A DNA stretch of 64,000 nt. Source: Xanthomonas indica (GTDB lineage: Bacteria > Pseudomonadota > Gammaproteobacteria > Xanthomonadales > Xanthomonadaceae). Positions 44,279 through 53,057 of the stretch are shown piece after piece. Under the pieces are notes generated by a model that worked only from the letters and a program-made list of their open reading frames with translations, ran no database searches and had not been told where the DNA came from. The translations under genes were made by a program, and so were the position numbers. The DNA is taken from NCBI RefSeq assembly GCF_040529045.1, contig NZ_CP131914.1, positions 1,038,501 through 1,102,500 of the forward strand. Reading direction: 5' to 3'. How positions within the stretch are numbered: position 1 is the stretch's first letter; every line of letters begins with the position of its first letter.

Positions 44279-46201
44279 TCAGGCGGCGTCGCCGCGCAGC
44301 CGCCGCACGTGGGCTTCCAGGGTCTCGGCGGTGGCCTGCGCGCCGGCCACCGGCGCATCGGCGATCACCTCGACATGCGCGCGGAAGCGCCGCGGCACGC
44401 GCATGCGCCGCAACCGCGAATCGCGCTTGCTCCACATGCTGGTCCACATGTTGCGCAACGCCATCGGCACCACCGGCACCGCGCGGCGCGCCAGGATCTT
44501 CTCCACGCCGGACTTGAACGCGGCGATCTCGCCGTCCTTGGTCAGCGCGCCCTCGGGGAAGATGCACACCAGTTCGCCTTCGGCCAGCGCGGCGTCGATG
44601 GCGTCGAACGCGCGCTGCATCAGCTCGGGATCTTCGCGCGCGCCGGCGATCGGGATCGCCTTGGCGGTGCGGAAGATCCAGCGCATCACCGGAATGTTGA
44701 AGATGCGGTAGTACATGACGAAGCGCACCGGCCGCGGGATCGCCGCCGCCAGCACCAGTGCGTCCATGTAGCTGACGTGGTTGCACACGATCAGCGCGGC
44801 CCCTTCCTCGGGCACGTGACGTTCGACACCGTGCAGGCGCAGCCGGTACAGCGTGCGCACCATCACCCAGCTGAGGAAGCGCATCAGGAATTCGGGGACG
44901 ATGCTGAAGATCCAGATCGCCACCATCGCGTTGGCGATGGCCAGCGCCAGGAACACCTGCGGGATGCTCAGCCCGGGCATCGGGATGCGCGTGCCGAACA
45001 GCTGCAGCTGCTGCATCTGCAGGGCGATGCCGATCATCGCCGCCAGCACGATGAACAGCGAGTTCTGGATGTTGAGCCCGCCGATGACGCGCGACAGCTC
45101 CGCCTTCGGCGTGCGGCTCTGGATCAGCGCGAACAGCGGCACCACGAACAGGCCGGTGCACAGGCCGATGCCGACCAGGTCGAGCATGATCCGCCAGCTG
45201 CCGGCCTGGTGCACGAACTGGCCGATGCCCAGGCCGGTCTGCAGCGCGGCGCCGGGCCGGGCGAAATACAGGTCGAGCATGAAGGCGCTGATGCCGAACG
45301 CGCCCAGCGGCACCAGGCCGATTTCCACGGTGCGCCCGGACAGCTTCTCGCACAGCAGCGAGCCGGTGCCGGTGCCGATCGAGAACAGCGCCAGGGCGAA
45401 GATGTACAGGTCCTGCGCGCCGCCCAGGTTGAGTTCGGCGTAGGTCGGCAACTGCGCGGTGAGCACGGTGCCGACGAACCAGAACCAGGACACGCCGAGC
45501 ACGGCGTTGCGCACCGCCAGCTGGCGCCGGGTCAGGCGCATGATCGCCAGCGATTCCGGCAGCGGGTTCCAGTTGATCTTCAGCTCGGGCGCGCCGGCGT
45601 CGACCCTGGGGATGCAGCGCGCCACCAGATTGCCGGTGACCGCCAGCGCCACCACCGCGGTGGCCGCGGCCACCGGCCCGTGGTCGCCGGCGATCTGGAA
45701 GATCAGCCCGCCCAGGATCATGCCGCACAGGATCGAGATCGAGGTGCCCATCTCGACCAGGCCGTTGCCGCCGGTCAGTTCCTCCGGCTTGAGCACCGAC
45801 GGCAGGATCGAATACTTCACCGGCCCGAACAGGGTCGATTGCAGGCCGGTGCAGAACAGCGCCACCAGCAGCACCGCCATGTTCTCGGTCAGGAAGCCGA
45901 CCGCGGCCAGCGACATGATGCCGATCTCCATCGTGGTGGTGATGACCACCAGCCGCGATTTCTCCAGCTTCTCGGCGATCTGCCCGGCCAGCGAGGAGAA
46001 CAGGAAGTACGGCAGGATGAACAGCGCCGGTGCCAGGTTGGTGTACAGCGTGCGCTGCTCCGGCGTCACGCCCAGATAGAACAGCAGGCCGATGATCGCC
46101 TGCCGGTACACGTTGTCGTTGAAGGCGCCCAGCGCCTGGACCACGAAGAACGGCAGAAAGCGGCGTTGCCGCAGCAGGGCGAACTGGCTGTGGGCGGACA
46201 T
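44279..46201 (-). CDS. MFS transporter fused to 1-acylglycerol-3-phosphate acyltransferase (LplT-Aas-like)
   Basis: A 640-residue fusion. Residues 1-~430 are a 12-helix MFS domain of the LplT type (FVVQALGAFNDNVYRQAIIG at the start). Residues ~450-640 are a PlsC domain with NHVSYMD (His475, Asp480) and FPEGALTKDG (Glu550). The acyl-ACP synthetase domain found in the longer LplT-Aas fusions is absent. It is expected to flip lysophospholipid inward and re-acylate it, though the acyl donor is unknown. It is transcribed in the same direction as the LysR gene upstream. Confidence 0.9.
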   Translation of the reverse strand: MSAHSQFALLRQRRFLPFFVVQALGAFNDNVYRQAIIGLLFYLGVTPEQRTLYTNLAPALFILPYFLFSSLAGQIAEKLEKSRLVVITTTMEIGIMSLAAVGFLTENMAVLLVALFCTGLQSTLFGPVKYSILPSVLKPEELTGGNGLVEMGTSISILCGMILGGLIFQIAGDHGPVAAATAVVALAVTGNLVARCIPRVDAGAPELKINWNPLPESLAIMRLTRRQLAVRNAVLGVSWFWFVGTVLTAQLPTYAELNLGGAQDLYIFALALFSIGTGTGSLLCEKLSGRTVEIGLVPLGAFGISAFMLDLYFARPGAALQTGLGIGQFVHQAGSWRIMLDLVGIGLCTGLFVVPLFALIQSRTPKAELSRVIGGLNIQNSLFIVLAAMIGIALQMQQLQLFGTRIPMPGLSIPQVFLALAIANAMVAIWIFSIVPEFLMRFLSWVMVRTLYRLRLHGVERHVPEEGAALIVCNHVSYMDALVLAAAIPRPVRFVMYYRIFNIPVMRWIFRTAKAIPIAGAREDPELMQRAFDAIDAALAEGELVCIFPEGALTKDGEIAAFKSGVEKILARRAVPVVPMALRNMWTSMWSKRDSRLRRMRVPRRFRAHVEVIADAPVAGAQATAETLEAHVRRLRGDAA

Positions 46202-46228
46202 GCAGGCTCCTTTGCGAACGCGCGCAGC

Positions 46229-47173
46229 CTAGCAGGTTCGCCGCGCGCGCAGGCGTGGCGCGCGACGGCCCGCTCCGGGGTTGTCCGGCGCGGCCTGCAG
46301 GGCGTCGCGTCGCGCGCGCAGCAGGGCGATGAAGGCGCGCGCGGCCGGGGTCGGGTCCGGCCGCCACACGGCGTAGGTGAGGAAGCGGAAGCGCTCGCGC
46401 AGCGCCACCGTGGCCACGCCGTGCATGCCGGTGGCCATGGTCTGCGGCACCACCGCCAGGCCCAGGTCCTCGGCCACCAGTTGCCGCTGCAGGTCGGCGT
46501 GGGTGACCTCGTACTGCAGGCGCTGGCGCAGGCCGGCGGCGGCGAAGGCGCGGTCGATGATGCCGCGCACGCCGGCACCGGGGATCAGCCCGGCCATCGG
46601 CGCGTCCTCCAGTTCGCGCAGCGAGACCTCGCGCCGCGTGGCGAAGCGGTTGCCCGGCGCGGCGATCAACGCCAGCGGCTCCTCGTGCAGCAGCAGGTGC
46701 TGCGGCGGCAGCGCCACGTGCGGGCCGACCCCGACCAGGGCCACGTCGAGCCGGCCTTCGCCCAGGTCCAGCAGCAGCGCATCGCTCATGCCGGTGCGCA
46801 GGTGCACGTCCACCGCGCTGTGCGCCTCGCGGAACTGGCGCAGCGCCGCCGGCACCTGCACTGCGTTCAACGAGGAGATCTGGCCGATCTGCAGGCGGCC
46901 GCGCACCGTGCCCAGGGTCTGCGCCATTTCCTCGTGCAGGCGCTCGGCCGCGCGCAGGGTGGCGCGCGCGTTGTGCAGGAATACCTCGCCGGCGGCGGTG
47001 GCGCGCACCTGCCGCGCGCCGCGCTCGAACAGCCGCGCGCCCAGCGCCTGCTCGATCTTGGCGATCTGGTGACTCAGCGCCGACTGCACGGTGTGGCAGC
47101 GGCGCGCGGCGGCGGTGAAGCTGCCTTCTTCGGCGACGGCGACGGCGAATTCGAGCTGGCGCAGGGTCAGCAT
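46229..47173 (-). CDS. LysR-family transcriptional regulator
   Basis: A 314-residue LTTR. The winged helix at 1-60 reads LRQLEFAVAVAEEGSFTAAA, then ALSHQIAKIEQALGARLFER; the effector domain (~90-300) has GRLQIGQISSLNAVQVPAAL and GLIPGAGVRGIIDRAF. The Arg-rich tail (~15 residues) is unusual. The effector is unknown. It ends 27 bases before the MFS-acyltransferase gene on the same strand, so it may be co-transcribed with it. Confidence 0.9.
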   Translation of the reverse strand: MLTLRQLEFAVAVAEEGSFTAAARRCHTVQSALSHQIAKIEQALGARLFERGARQVRATAAGEVFLHNARATLRAAERLHEEMAQTLGTVRGRLQIGQISSLNAVQVPAALRQFREAHSAVDVHLRTGMSDALLLDLGEGRLDVALVGVGPHVALPPQHLLLHEEPLALIAAPGNRFATRREVSLRELEDAPMAGLIPGAGVRGIIDRAFAAAGLRQRLQYEVTHADLQRQLVAEDLGLAVVPQTMATGMHGVATVALRERFRFLTYAVWRPDPTPAARAFIALLRARRDALQAAPDNPGAGRRAPRLRARRTC

Positions 47174-47276
47174 GGCGTGGCCCGGCGCGCGTCGCGGTGG
47201 CGGCGCTGCCGATTCGCGGTGCTGCCGCGTGTGTGCCGTGCCGTCCGTTGCAGCGCGGTCTGTTGCAAGGCCAGGC

Positions 47277-48203
47277 TCATGCCGGCCGCCCGAGTCGCTT
47301 GCGCCATTGCTGGCGCAGCCACAGGCGGATGTTGTAGCGGCGCTTGCGGCTCATGAACGGGTAGCGCAGGGTAATGCCGAGCAGGCCGCGCAGCGTGTCC
47401 AGCCGCGGCGCATGCACGGGCAGGGCGTCGCAGCGCACCGAGATGCGGTCGCAGCCGGCGTCGTGGGTGCGGTGGATGACGTCGGCACGCATGATCAGCA
47501 GGTCGCCGACCGCAAGTTGCGGCACCACCTTGTGCGCTTCCAGGTCGAAGCCGATCTTCCAGCCGGGGCTGGCGTCGTGCAGGTCCTCGATCGCATACCA
47601 GTCGCCGATGGCGATGGCCTCGCCGGGAAAACGCAGCCGGAACCAGTCCAGCGTGTCGGCCTCCACGCAGCGGAAGCGCAGCGCGCCGCGGCCCTGGATG
47701 CGCTCATGCAACCGCGGGTCCAGGCGCGCGACCACGTCGTCGGCGACGATCGCCACGTTGGCCAGGCCGGCGTCGGGCTTGAGCACCGGCATGTAGCAGA
47801 TCAGGTAGTTGCGGTGGTCGCCATGCAGGAAATAGCTGAAGTGGTCCAGGTGCCAGTTGAGCGCGCCGCCCGGCGCGGTTTTCGGATCGCGGTGCTGGTC
47901 GAACGGCAGGCGCAGGCTCGGCGCGGCATGGCTCTCGCGGATGCGGATGGCGCAGTAGCCGAAGCGGTCGGCGGCGATCGCCAGGCCCATGGCCGCGGCC
48001 ACCGGCGGCACGGTCGCGGCAATGCGCGCCTGGATCCGCTGCATGTCCGCTGCCGGCAGCTCGCCGATCACGCCATCGTGGAACTTCTCGGCGCCTTCCA
48101 GGAAGCGCAGCAGGCCGCCCGGAATGTCGCCCTCGCCCAGGAAGCCGCGGATCACCGCGTAGCCGTGCTGGTGCAGCGCCTCGGCGATGTCGGTGCTGGG
48201 CAT
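47277..48203 (-). CDS. Fe(II)/2-oxoglutarate dioxygenase of phytanoyl-CoA dioxygenase type
   Basis: A 308-residue protein resembling PhyH-family oxygenases. It begins with the typical ALHQHGYAVIRGFLGEGDI. The iron triad is probably His118-x-Asp120 (NWHLDHFSYF) with a distal His at 244 or 247 (VIHRTHDAG), and Arg253 (DRISVR) may bind 2-oxoglutarate. The substrate is unknown. The start at 48203 is preceded by AAGGA at good spacing; longer frames exist. It stands between the LysR gene and a divergent MFS gene, so either may be functionally tied to it. Confidence 0.72.
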   Translation of the reverse strand: MPSTDIAEALHQHGYAVIRGFLGEGDIPGGLLRFLEGAEKFHDGVIGELPAADMQRIQARIAATVPPVAAAMGLAIAADRFGYCAIRIRESHAAPSLRLPFDQHRDPKTAPGGALNWHLDHFSYFLHGDHRNYLICYMPVLKPDAGLANVAIVADDVVARLDPRLHERIQGRGALRFRCVEADTLDWFRLRFPGEAIAIGDWYAIEDLHDASPGWKIGFDLEAHKVVPQLAVGDLLIMRADVIHRTHDAGCDRISVRCDALPVHAPRLDTLRGLLGITLRYPFMSRKRRYNIRLWLRQQWRKRLGRPA

Positions 48204-48417
48204 GGAGCGCATTCCTTCAAGGCGATGGTGGTCGGGGTGGCAGCGTCCGAGTCCGGACATGGCGTGCGTCCGGAGCGCCGATCCGCCGACGCGGCCGGGC
48301 TGTCGGCAGCCACGCTCACGCTATCTCAAAAGCAGATGGCAGTGGTGAAAAAAATGCGTTTGAAAGATCGATCCTGCCGCCACAGACTGCGCCCTCTCTT
48401 CGATCCGGTTCCCGTCC

Positions 48418-49629
48418 ATGGACACGACCTCACATCCGCCGATACGCCGCGGCTTGGTGCTGCTGATGGCCATCGCCACCGGCCTGGCGGTGGCCAGCAA
48501 CTACTACGCACAGCCGCTGCTGGAAGTGCTGGCGCAGACCTTCGCCATCGACGTGCGCCGCGCCGGCATGGTGGTCACCACCGCGCAGCTGGCCTATGCC
48601 GCCGGCCTGCTGTTCCTGGTGCCGCTGGGCGACCGCTTCGAGCGCCGCAGCCTGATCGTCGGTCTGTATGCGCTCAGCGCGGTCGGCCTGCTGGTCAGCG
48701 CGATGGCGCACAGCTTCGCGCTGCTGCTGCTCGGCACGCTGATCACCGGGCTGAGCTCGGTGGCGGCGCAGATCCTGGTGCCGTTCGCCGCCACCCTGGC
48801 CGCGCCGCACGAGCGCGGCCGGGTCATCGGCACGGTGATGAGCGGGCTGCTGCTGGGCATCCTGCTGGCGCGCACGGTGTCCGGCCTGCTGGCCGGGATC
48901 GGCGGCTGGCACACCGTGTATTGGGTGGCCGCGGCGCTGATCCTGCTGGTGTCGGGGCTGCTGTGGCGCGGCCTGCCGCGGCACCCGGGCAACCCACGCC
49001 TGTCCTATCCGCACCTGATCGGCTCGGTACTGGCGCTGCTGCGCGACGAGCCGGTGCTGCGCGCGCGGGCGGTGCTGGGCGGGCTGATCTTCGCCGGCTT
49101 CAGCATGTTCTGGACCACACTGGCGTTCCTGCTGTCCGGCCCGGACTACCGCTACGGCACCGCGACCATCGGCCTGTTCGGGCTGATCGGCGCGGCCGGC
49201 GCGTTCGCCGCCAACCTGTCCGGCAAGCTCTCCGACCGCGGCGCCGGCCACTGGGTCGGCTGGGGCGGCCTGGTCATGCTGCTGCTGTCGTGGCTGTTGC
49301 TGCTCGGCGCGCCGCACTCGCTGTGGCTGCTGCTGGCCGGGGTGGTGCTGCTGGACGTGGCGGTGCAGGGCGTGCACATCGGCAACCAGAGCGTGATCTA
49401 CCAACTGGATCCGGCCGCGCGCAACCGCATCACCTCGGCCTACGTCACCTGCTACTTCATCGGCGGTGCGATCGGATCCAGCCTCGGCACCGCGGCCTAC
49501 GCCTACGCCGGCTGGCGCGGGGTAGCGATCGGCGGTGCGGCGCTGGCGGTGGCGGCGTTGCTGTGGATGGGCATCAGCGTGCGGCCGGCGCAGCCAGCGT
49601 CGGCGCCGGCGGCACCGGCGCGGCGCTGA
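48418..49629 (+). CDS. MFS transporter (YgaY-like, DHA1 group)
   Basis: A 403-residue, 12-helix transporter. The start RRGLVLLMAIATGLAVASNY followed by YAQPLLEVLAQTF is typical of this MFS branch; the motif A region is FLVPLGDRFERRSLI between helices 2 and 3, and NLSGKLSDRGAGHW in the second half. Substrate is unknown. The last 56 bases overlap the end of the convergent YccS-like gene. Confidence 0.87.
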   Translation: MDTTSHPPIRRGLVLLMAIATGLAVASNYYAQPLLEVLAQTFAIDVRRAGMVVTTAQLAYAAGLLFLVPLGDRFERRSLIVGLYALSAVGLLVSAMAHSFALLLLGTLITGLSSVAAQILVPFAATLAAPHERGRVIGTVMSGLLLGILLARTVSGLLAGIGGWHTVYWVAAALILLVSGLLWRGLPRHPGNPRLSYPHLIGSVLALLRDEPVLRARAVLGGLIFAGFSMFWTTLAFLLSGPDYRYGTATIGLFGLIGAAGAFAANLSGKLSDRGAGHWVGWGGLVMLLLSWLLLLGAPHSLWLLLAGVVLLDVAVQGVHIGNQSVIYQLDPAARNRITSAYVTCYFIGGAIGSSLGTAAYAYAGWRGVAIGGAALAVAALLWMGISVRPAQPASAPAAPARR

Positions 49630-51814
49630 CGGCCTGCGCGGCGGCGCGCAGCTTGGGCAGCAGGCGCAGGGTCAGGGCGAGCTGGTTGCGCACCAGCCGG
49701 CGCTTGGCCTCGTCGATGCCCTCCTCGCGCTCCAGCGCCTCGGCCAGCGCGATCTCGGCGGATTCGTCGGCAGCCGGCAGCGCGCGTCGCTCGCTCAGTG
49801 CGTCGGCCAACGCGCCCAGCGCCTGCGGCAGGTAGTCGCCGGCGCGGGCGATGTCCGGATCGGTCTCGCCGGCCAGCGCGGCGCGGTGCGCGCCCAGCGC
49901 CGACAGATAGCCGAGCAAGGTGTTGGACAGGGCCAGGAAGCGGAAGCCGGCGTCCAGGTTGCGGCGGTAGCGCCCGGGCTCGCGCAACATGTTCGACAGC
50001 GCCACCGACAGCGCGGCGTCGGCGTTGTGCATGTCGCGGCGGGCGATGCGGTAGGGCAGGTCGTCGCGCATGCCGCTGCGGTATTGCTCCAGCACCTGCG
50101 CCAGGTAGCGCGCGCTGCTGGACAGCACCGTCGCCAGCACCTGGTTGAGGCGCCGACCCTGCCAGTCCGGCAGGATCAGGAACGAGGCGGCGGCGGCGAT
50201 CGCGCAGCCGATCAGGGTGTCGAGCAGGCGCGGCCAGATCAGCATGAAGCCGTCGCCGATCAGGTTGAAGCAGAACAGCGCCATCACCGTGATCGCCGCC
50301 GTGGCGAGCATGTAGCGGTCGGTGCGGGTGACGAAGAACACCAGGGTGCCGAGCAATGCGAACAGCAACTGCAGCTCGGTGCCGGGGAACAGCTGCATCA
50401 GCGCCCAGGCCGCGCCCAGGCCGATCAGGGTGCCGGCGATGCGCTGGGCCAGGCGCAGGCGGGTGGCGCCGTAGTTGGGCCGGCACACGAAGGCGGTGGT
50501 CAGCAGGATCCAGTAGCCGTTGCTGGCGTGGATCGACTGCATGATGGCGTAGCCCACCACCAGCGCGATGGCCATGCGCAGGCCATGCCGGAACAGCACC
50601 GAGCCGGGCGTGAGCTGCTGGCCGAGGCGCCGCAGCATCTCGCGCAGGGTGTGCGGCGAGGAGTCGCGCAGGCGGGTGTCGAGAGTGTCGCTGGTGGTGT
50701 CCGATTGCGCGGCCTCGGCCAGGCGCCGCTCGATGCTGTGCAGGTTGGTGACCAGCAGTTCCAGCGAACCGAGCAGCCGCGCCTGCCGTGGATCGGCGCG
50801 CGCGTGCAGGAAATCCAGCGACTGCCGCAGGTCGGTGGTGGCCTGCTGGGTCTGCTCGCCGTAGTCGAACGGCTGGCGCAGCCGGATCGCCTCGCCCAGC
50901 GCCGCGCAGGCCTTGCCCTGCAGGGCCAGCAGGCGCTGGCAGCGGTACAGCACGTCGCTGTGGAAGAACGCGTCGGTCAGCGCCTCGTACGGGTAGTGCG
51001 AGGAACTGGCGCGCTCGTGGAAATCCTGCGCCATGTAGTACAGGCGGAAGTACAGGCCCGACTGCACGCCGGGCCGGCCGGAGCGGCCGAAGCGGCTGAT
51101 GATCGCGGTCTTGGCCGCGTTCAGCGCCGCCACCACCCGCGCGTTCTGCTCGGCCAGCGCCAGCCGCCGCGTATGCAGGTCGCTCTGCCGCACCGGCTCG
51201 AACAGGGCCGCCTTGAGCCGCAGGTAGCGGCCCAGCTCCAGGTACAGCCGCGACAGCCGTTCGCGCACCGGCCGGTTGGCGAACAGCACCGTCCACAGCA
51301 CCGACAGCACGCCATACCAGCTGGCGCCGAGCAGCAACAAGGCCACGCCGTGCCAGGCGTTGCCGCCGACATGGCCGTTCTGGTTGCCGTGGTCCAGGCC
51401 GATCATCGCGTAGATCGCCAGCGCCACCGTGGCCTGGGCGATCGAGGCGTAGCGTTCGCCGAGCGCGCCGAGCAGGGTCAGGGCGAAGGTGGACAGCGCC
51501 AGGCCGGCCGCGAACGGCCACGGATACGGGAACAGCAGCACCACCGCGGCCGCGGCGGCGGCAAAGCACAGCAGCGACAGCAGCACCGACTTGATCCGGC
51601 CCAGCCAGTTGTCGTCGGTCTCGGCGATGGCACTGGCGATGGTGCCCAGGAAGATCGCCGGCACCGCCTCCAGTTGCTGTTGATGCCAGCACACGCCCAT
51701 CGCCACCGCCAGCGCGATGAACACGCGCAGCCCGTAGCTGGCCTTTTCATGGGCCCACAGGCGGCTCAGGCGGGTTTCGATCGAGGGGCTCGGCACCGCG
51801 ACACGATAGCGCAC
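49574..51814 (-). CDS. YccS/FUSC-family membrane protein
   Basis: A 746-residue protein with two membrane blocks of about five helices (residues ~25-180 and ~400-540), each followed by a soluble domain, as in YccS/YhfK (FUSC) proteins. The second block carries NGYWILLTTAFVCRPNYGAT, a family signature. Members resemble aromatic acid efflux components (AaeB) but their function is unproven. The C-terminal Ala/Pro-rich tail overlaps the MFS gene convergently by 56 bases. The ATG at 51814 is not strongly supported by a binding site. Confidence 0.85.
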   Translation of the reverse strand: MRYRVAVPSPSIETRLSRLWAHEKASYGLRVFIALAVAMGVCWHQQQLEAVPAIFLGTIASAIAETDDNWLGRIKSVLLSLLCFAAAAAAVVLLFPYPWPFAAGLALSTFALTLLGALGERYASIAQATVALAIYAMIGLDHGNQNGHVGGNAWHGVALLLLGASWYGVLSVLWTVLFANRPVRERLSRLYLELGRYLRLKAALFEPVRQSDLHTRRLALAEQNARVVAALNAAKTAIISRFGRSGRPGVQSGLYFRLYYMAQDFHERASSSHYPYEALTDAFFHSDVLYRCQRLLALQGKACAALGEAIRLRQPFDYGEQTQQATTDLRQSLDFLHARADPRQARLLGSLELLVTNLHSIERRLAEAAQSDTTSDTLDTRLRDSSPHTLREMLRRLGQQLTPGSVLFRHGLRMAIALVVGYAIMQSIHASNGYWILLTTAFVCRPNYGATRLRLAQRIAGTLIGLGAAWALMQLFPGTELQLLFALLGTLVFFVTRTDRYMLATAAITVMALFCFNLIGDGFMLIWPRLLDTLIGCAIAAAASFLILPDWQGRRLNQVLATVLSSSARYLAQVLEQYRSGMRDDLPYRIARRDMHNADAALSVALSNMLREPGRYRRNLDAGFRFLALSNTLLGYLSALGAHRAALAGETDPDIARAGDYLPQALGALADALSERRALPAADESAEIALAEALEREEGIDEAKRRLVRNQLALTLRLLPKLRAAAQAVSAAPVPPAPTLAAPAAR

Positions 51815-51863
51815 CGTCGCTGTATGCGATCCCCCTCGAGCGGGCCCGTCTACGCGAGTGCGC

Positions 51864-52807
51864 TCAGACGTCCAGTTGTCGCAGGCGGGCGTCCAGCAGC
51901 GCCGGGAAGCGCTTGTACCAAGCCTGGTTGAGCGGCGAGGGATGCGGCAGCGGGTACAGCGTCACGCGACGGGTGCGGCGGCCGTCCTCGCTGCGCAGCT
52001 CCACCTCGGTCTGCGCCTGGAAGCGATCCTCGCGTGCCCAGAACGCGTCCAGCGCCGCGCGCACCTCGCGCGGCTGGTCGATGCCGAACCACAGGAAGGC
52101 CTCGCGGCTAGGGCGTGTCGTCCATTCCCGAGGATGCCGCGTTGGGTCTGGCAGGCGCGCGGCCGGCGTTGCGTGGCGCAGCGCCTGACTGGCCGTCAGG
52201 TCAAGCCGCGCGGCGCCGGCCGCGCGCCTGCCAGGCCCAACCCGAAGGGCCGTGATTGCGCGCGCCCGTGACCGCGTCATCGCTCGGGCGTGGACGGACG
52301 TCCACTTCCTCCCTTTTCCTTGCCACAGGCACGCGCAATCACGGCGCGGCATGCTCGGGAACGGATGACGCGCCCTAGGGTGAGGATGGCGTCGCCGCGC
52401 CACTGCTCGAGCAGCAGGCGCCGCATCAGCGGATGGAAGCGCCGCTTCACCGGCATGGACCAGGCCTTGTTGCCCACCGGCTTGTACGGCACGGTGTTGA
52501 GCCAGAACGCGACGCGGCCGGCCTCGAGCCCGGCGGCGAAATCCGGCATCTCCGCCCCCTCGTGCAGGTGCCGGTACAGCGCCTTGCGCACCAGCTGGCC
52601 GCCGCTGCCGACGAAGGGCTCGCCGTGCTCCACCTCGCTGCGGCCCGGGTCGCGGCCGAGGATGCAGAGGCGTGCATCGCGGCGGCCGAGGCCGATGATG
52701 GGATCGAGCGGATCCTTGCCGCAGGCGGCGTAGACCGCGGTGTCGATGCCGTCGGTCTGCGCGGCGAGCGCGCGGAAGCGGCTGCGGAGGGTCGGGGAGA
52801 GGGGCAT
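51864..52807 (-). pseudogene. Uracil-DNA glycosylase family gene split by a 265-bp mobile element
   Basis: The N-terminal part (52807 down to 52376) encodes ~144 residues with the family motif ARLCILGRDPGRSEVEHGEP, then FVGSGGQLVRKALYRHL and FWLNTVPYKPVGNKAWS, up to RGDAILTL. The C-terminal part (52110 down to 51864) continues with REAFLWFGIDQPREVRAALD and the final LYPLPHPSPLNQAWYKRFPA, in a different frame. The inserted element supplies a 33-codon nonsense extension that ends the first frame at 52277. Removing the element and one TA copy leaves the frame one base short, so there is either an additional indel or a shifted ancestral frame. Loss of function is likely; truncated glycosylase activity cannot be excluded. 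Confidence 0.85.
52111..52375. mobile_element. 265-bp non-autonomous palindromic element (MITE-like) in the glycosylase gene
   Basis: The ends are 31-base inverted repeats, GGGCGTGTCGTCCATTCCCG... against the other end, with 27 of 31 positions matching. They are flanked by TA on both sides (52109-52110 and 52376-52377; CTAG if the outer G/C is included), consistent with target duplication. Inside are two more inverted repeats: 52141-52168 with 52214-52241 (27 of 28) and 52249-52262 with 52332-52345 (perfect), and a small palindrome GTGGACGGACGTCCAC at 52290-52305. No transposase is encoded. TA duplication would fit an IS630-like or IS5-group donor elsewhere in the genome. Confidence 0.82.
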
Positions 52808-52873
52808 GGGGTTTGCGCGAACCGGGAGGTTTCAGGCTAGCGCAAGGGCGATGGTGGCCGCGTGCGGACCTCC

Positions 52874-52941
52874 GTAGGAGCGGCTTCAGCCGCGACCGGC
52901 GTTCCCGGTCATGCACGTGTCGCGGCTGAAGCCGCTCCTAC
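52874..52941. repeat. GTAG-ended REP inverted pair
   Basis: Two 23-base arms in perfect inverted orientation, 52874-52896 and 52919-52941, in the gap between purD and the broken glycosylase gene. Confidence 0.9.
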
Positions 52942-52963
52942 AGATGCACGGTCCGGCTCTGTT

Positions 52964-53044
52964 GTGGGAGGGACTTCAGTCCCGACGAGCGAAGTTGTCA
53001 GCTGTGCTTTGGGCTTCGCTCGTCGCGGCTGAAGCCGCTCCTCC
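52964..53044. repeat. Composite REP: variant hairpin plus GTAG-type right arm
   Basis: The variant hairpin GGGACTTCAGTCCC (from 52964) is joined through cgacgagcgaag / cttcgctcgtcg, an inner 12-base inverted repeat, to a right arm GTCGCGGCTGAAGCCGCTCC at 53022-53044. The whole could form one imperfect long stem just past the purD stop. Confidence 0.8.
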
Positions 53045-53057
53045 ACGTGGCGACGTG

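Noticed and set aside
44219-47356. 1045-codon open frame antisense to the MFS-acyltransferase and LysR genes
   Set aside because: His/Arg/Gln-rich nonsense; both real genes on the other strand have strong family motifs.
52276-52807. Intact 176-residue glycosylase gene
   Set aside because: The last ~33 residues are encoded by the inserted element and the usual C-terminal half follows in another frame, so it is a truncated product.
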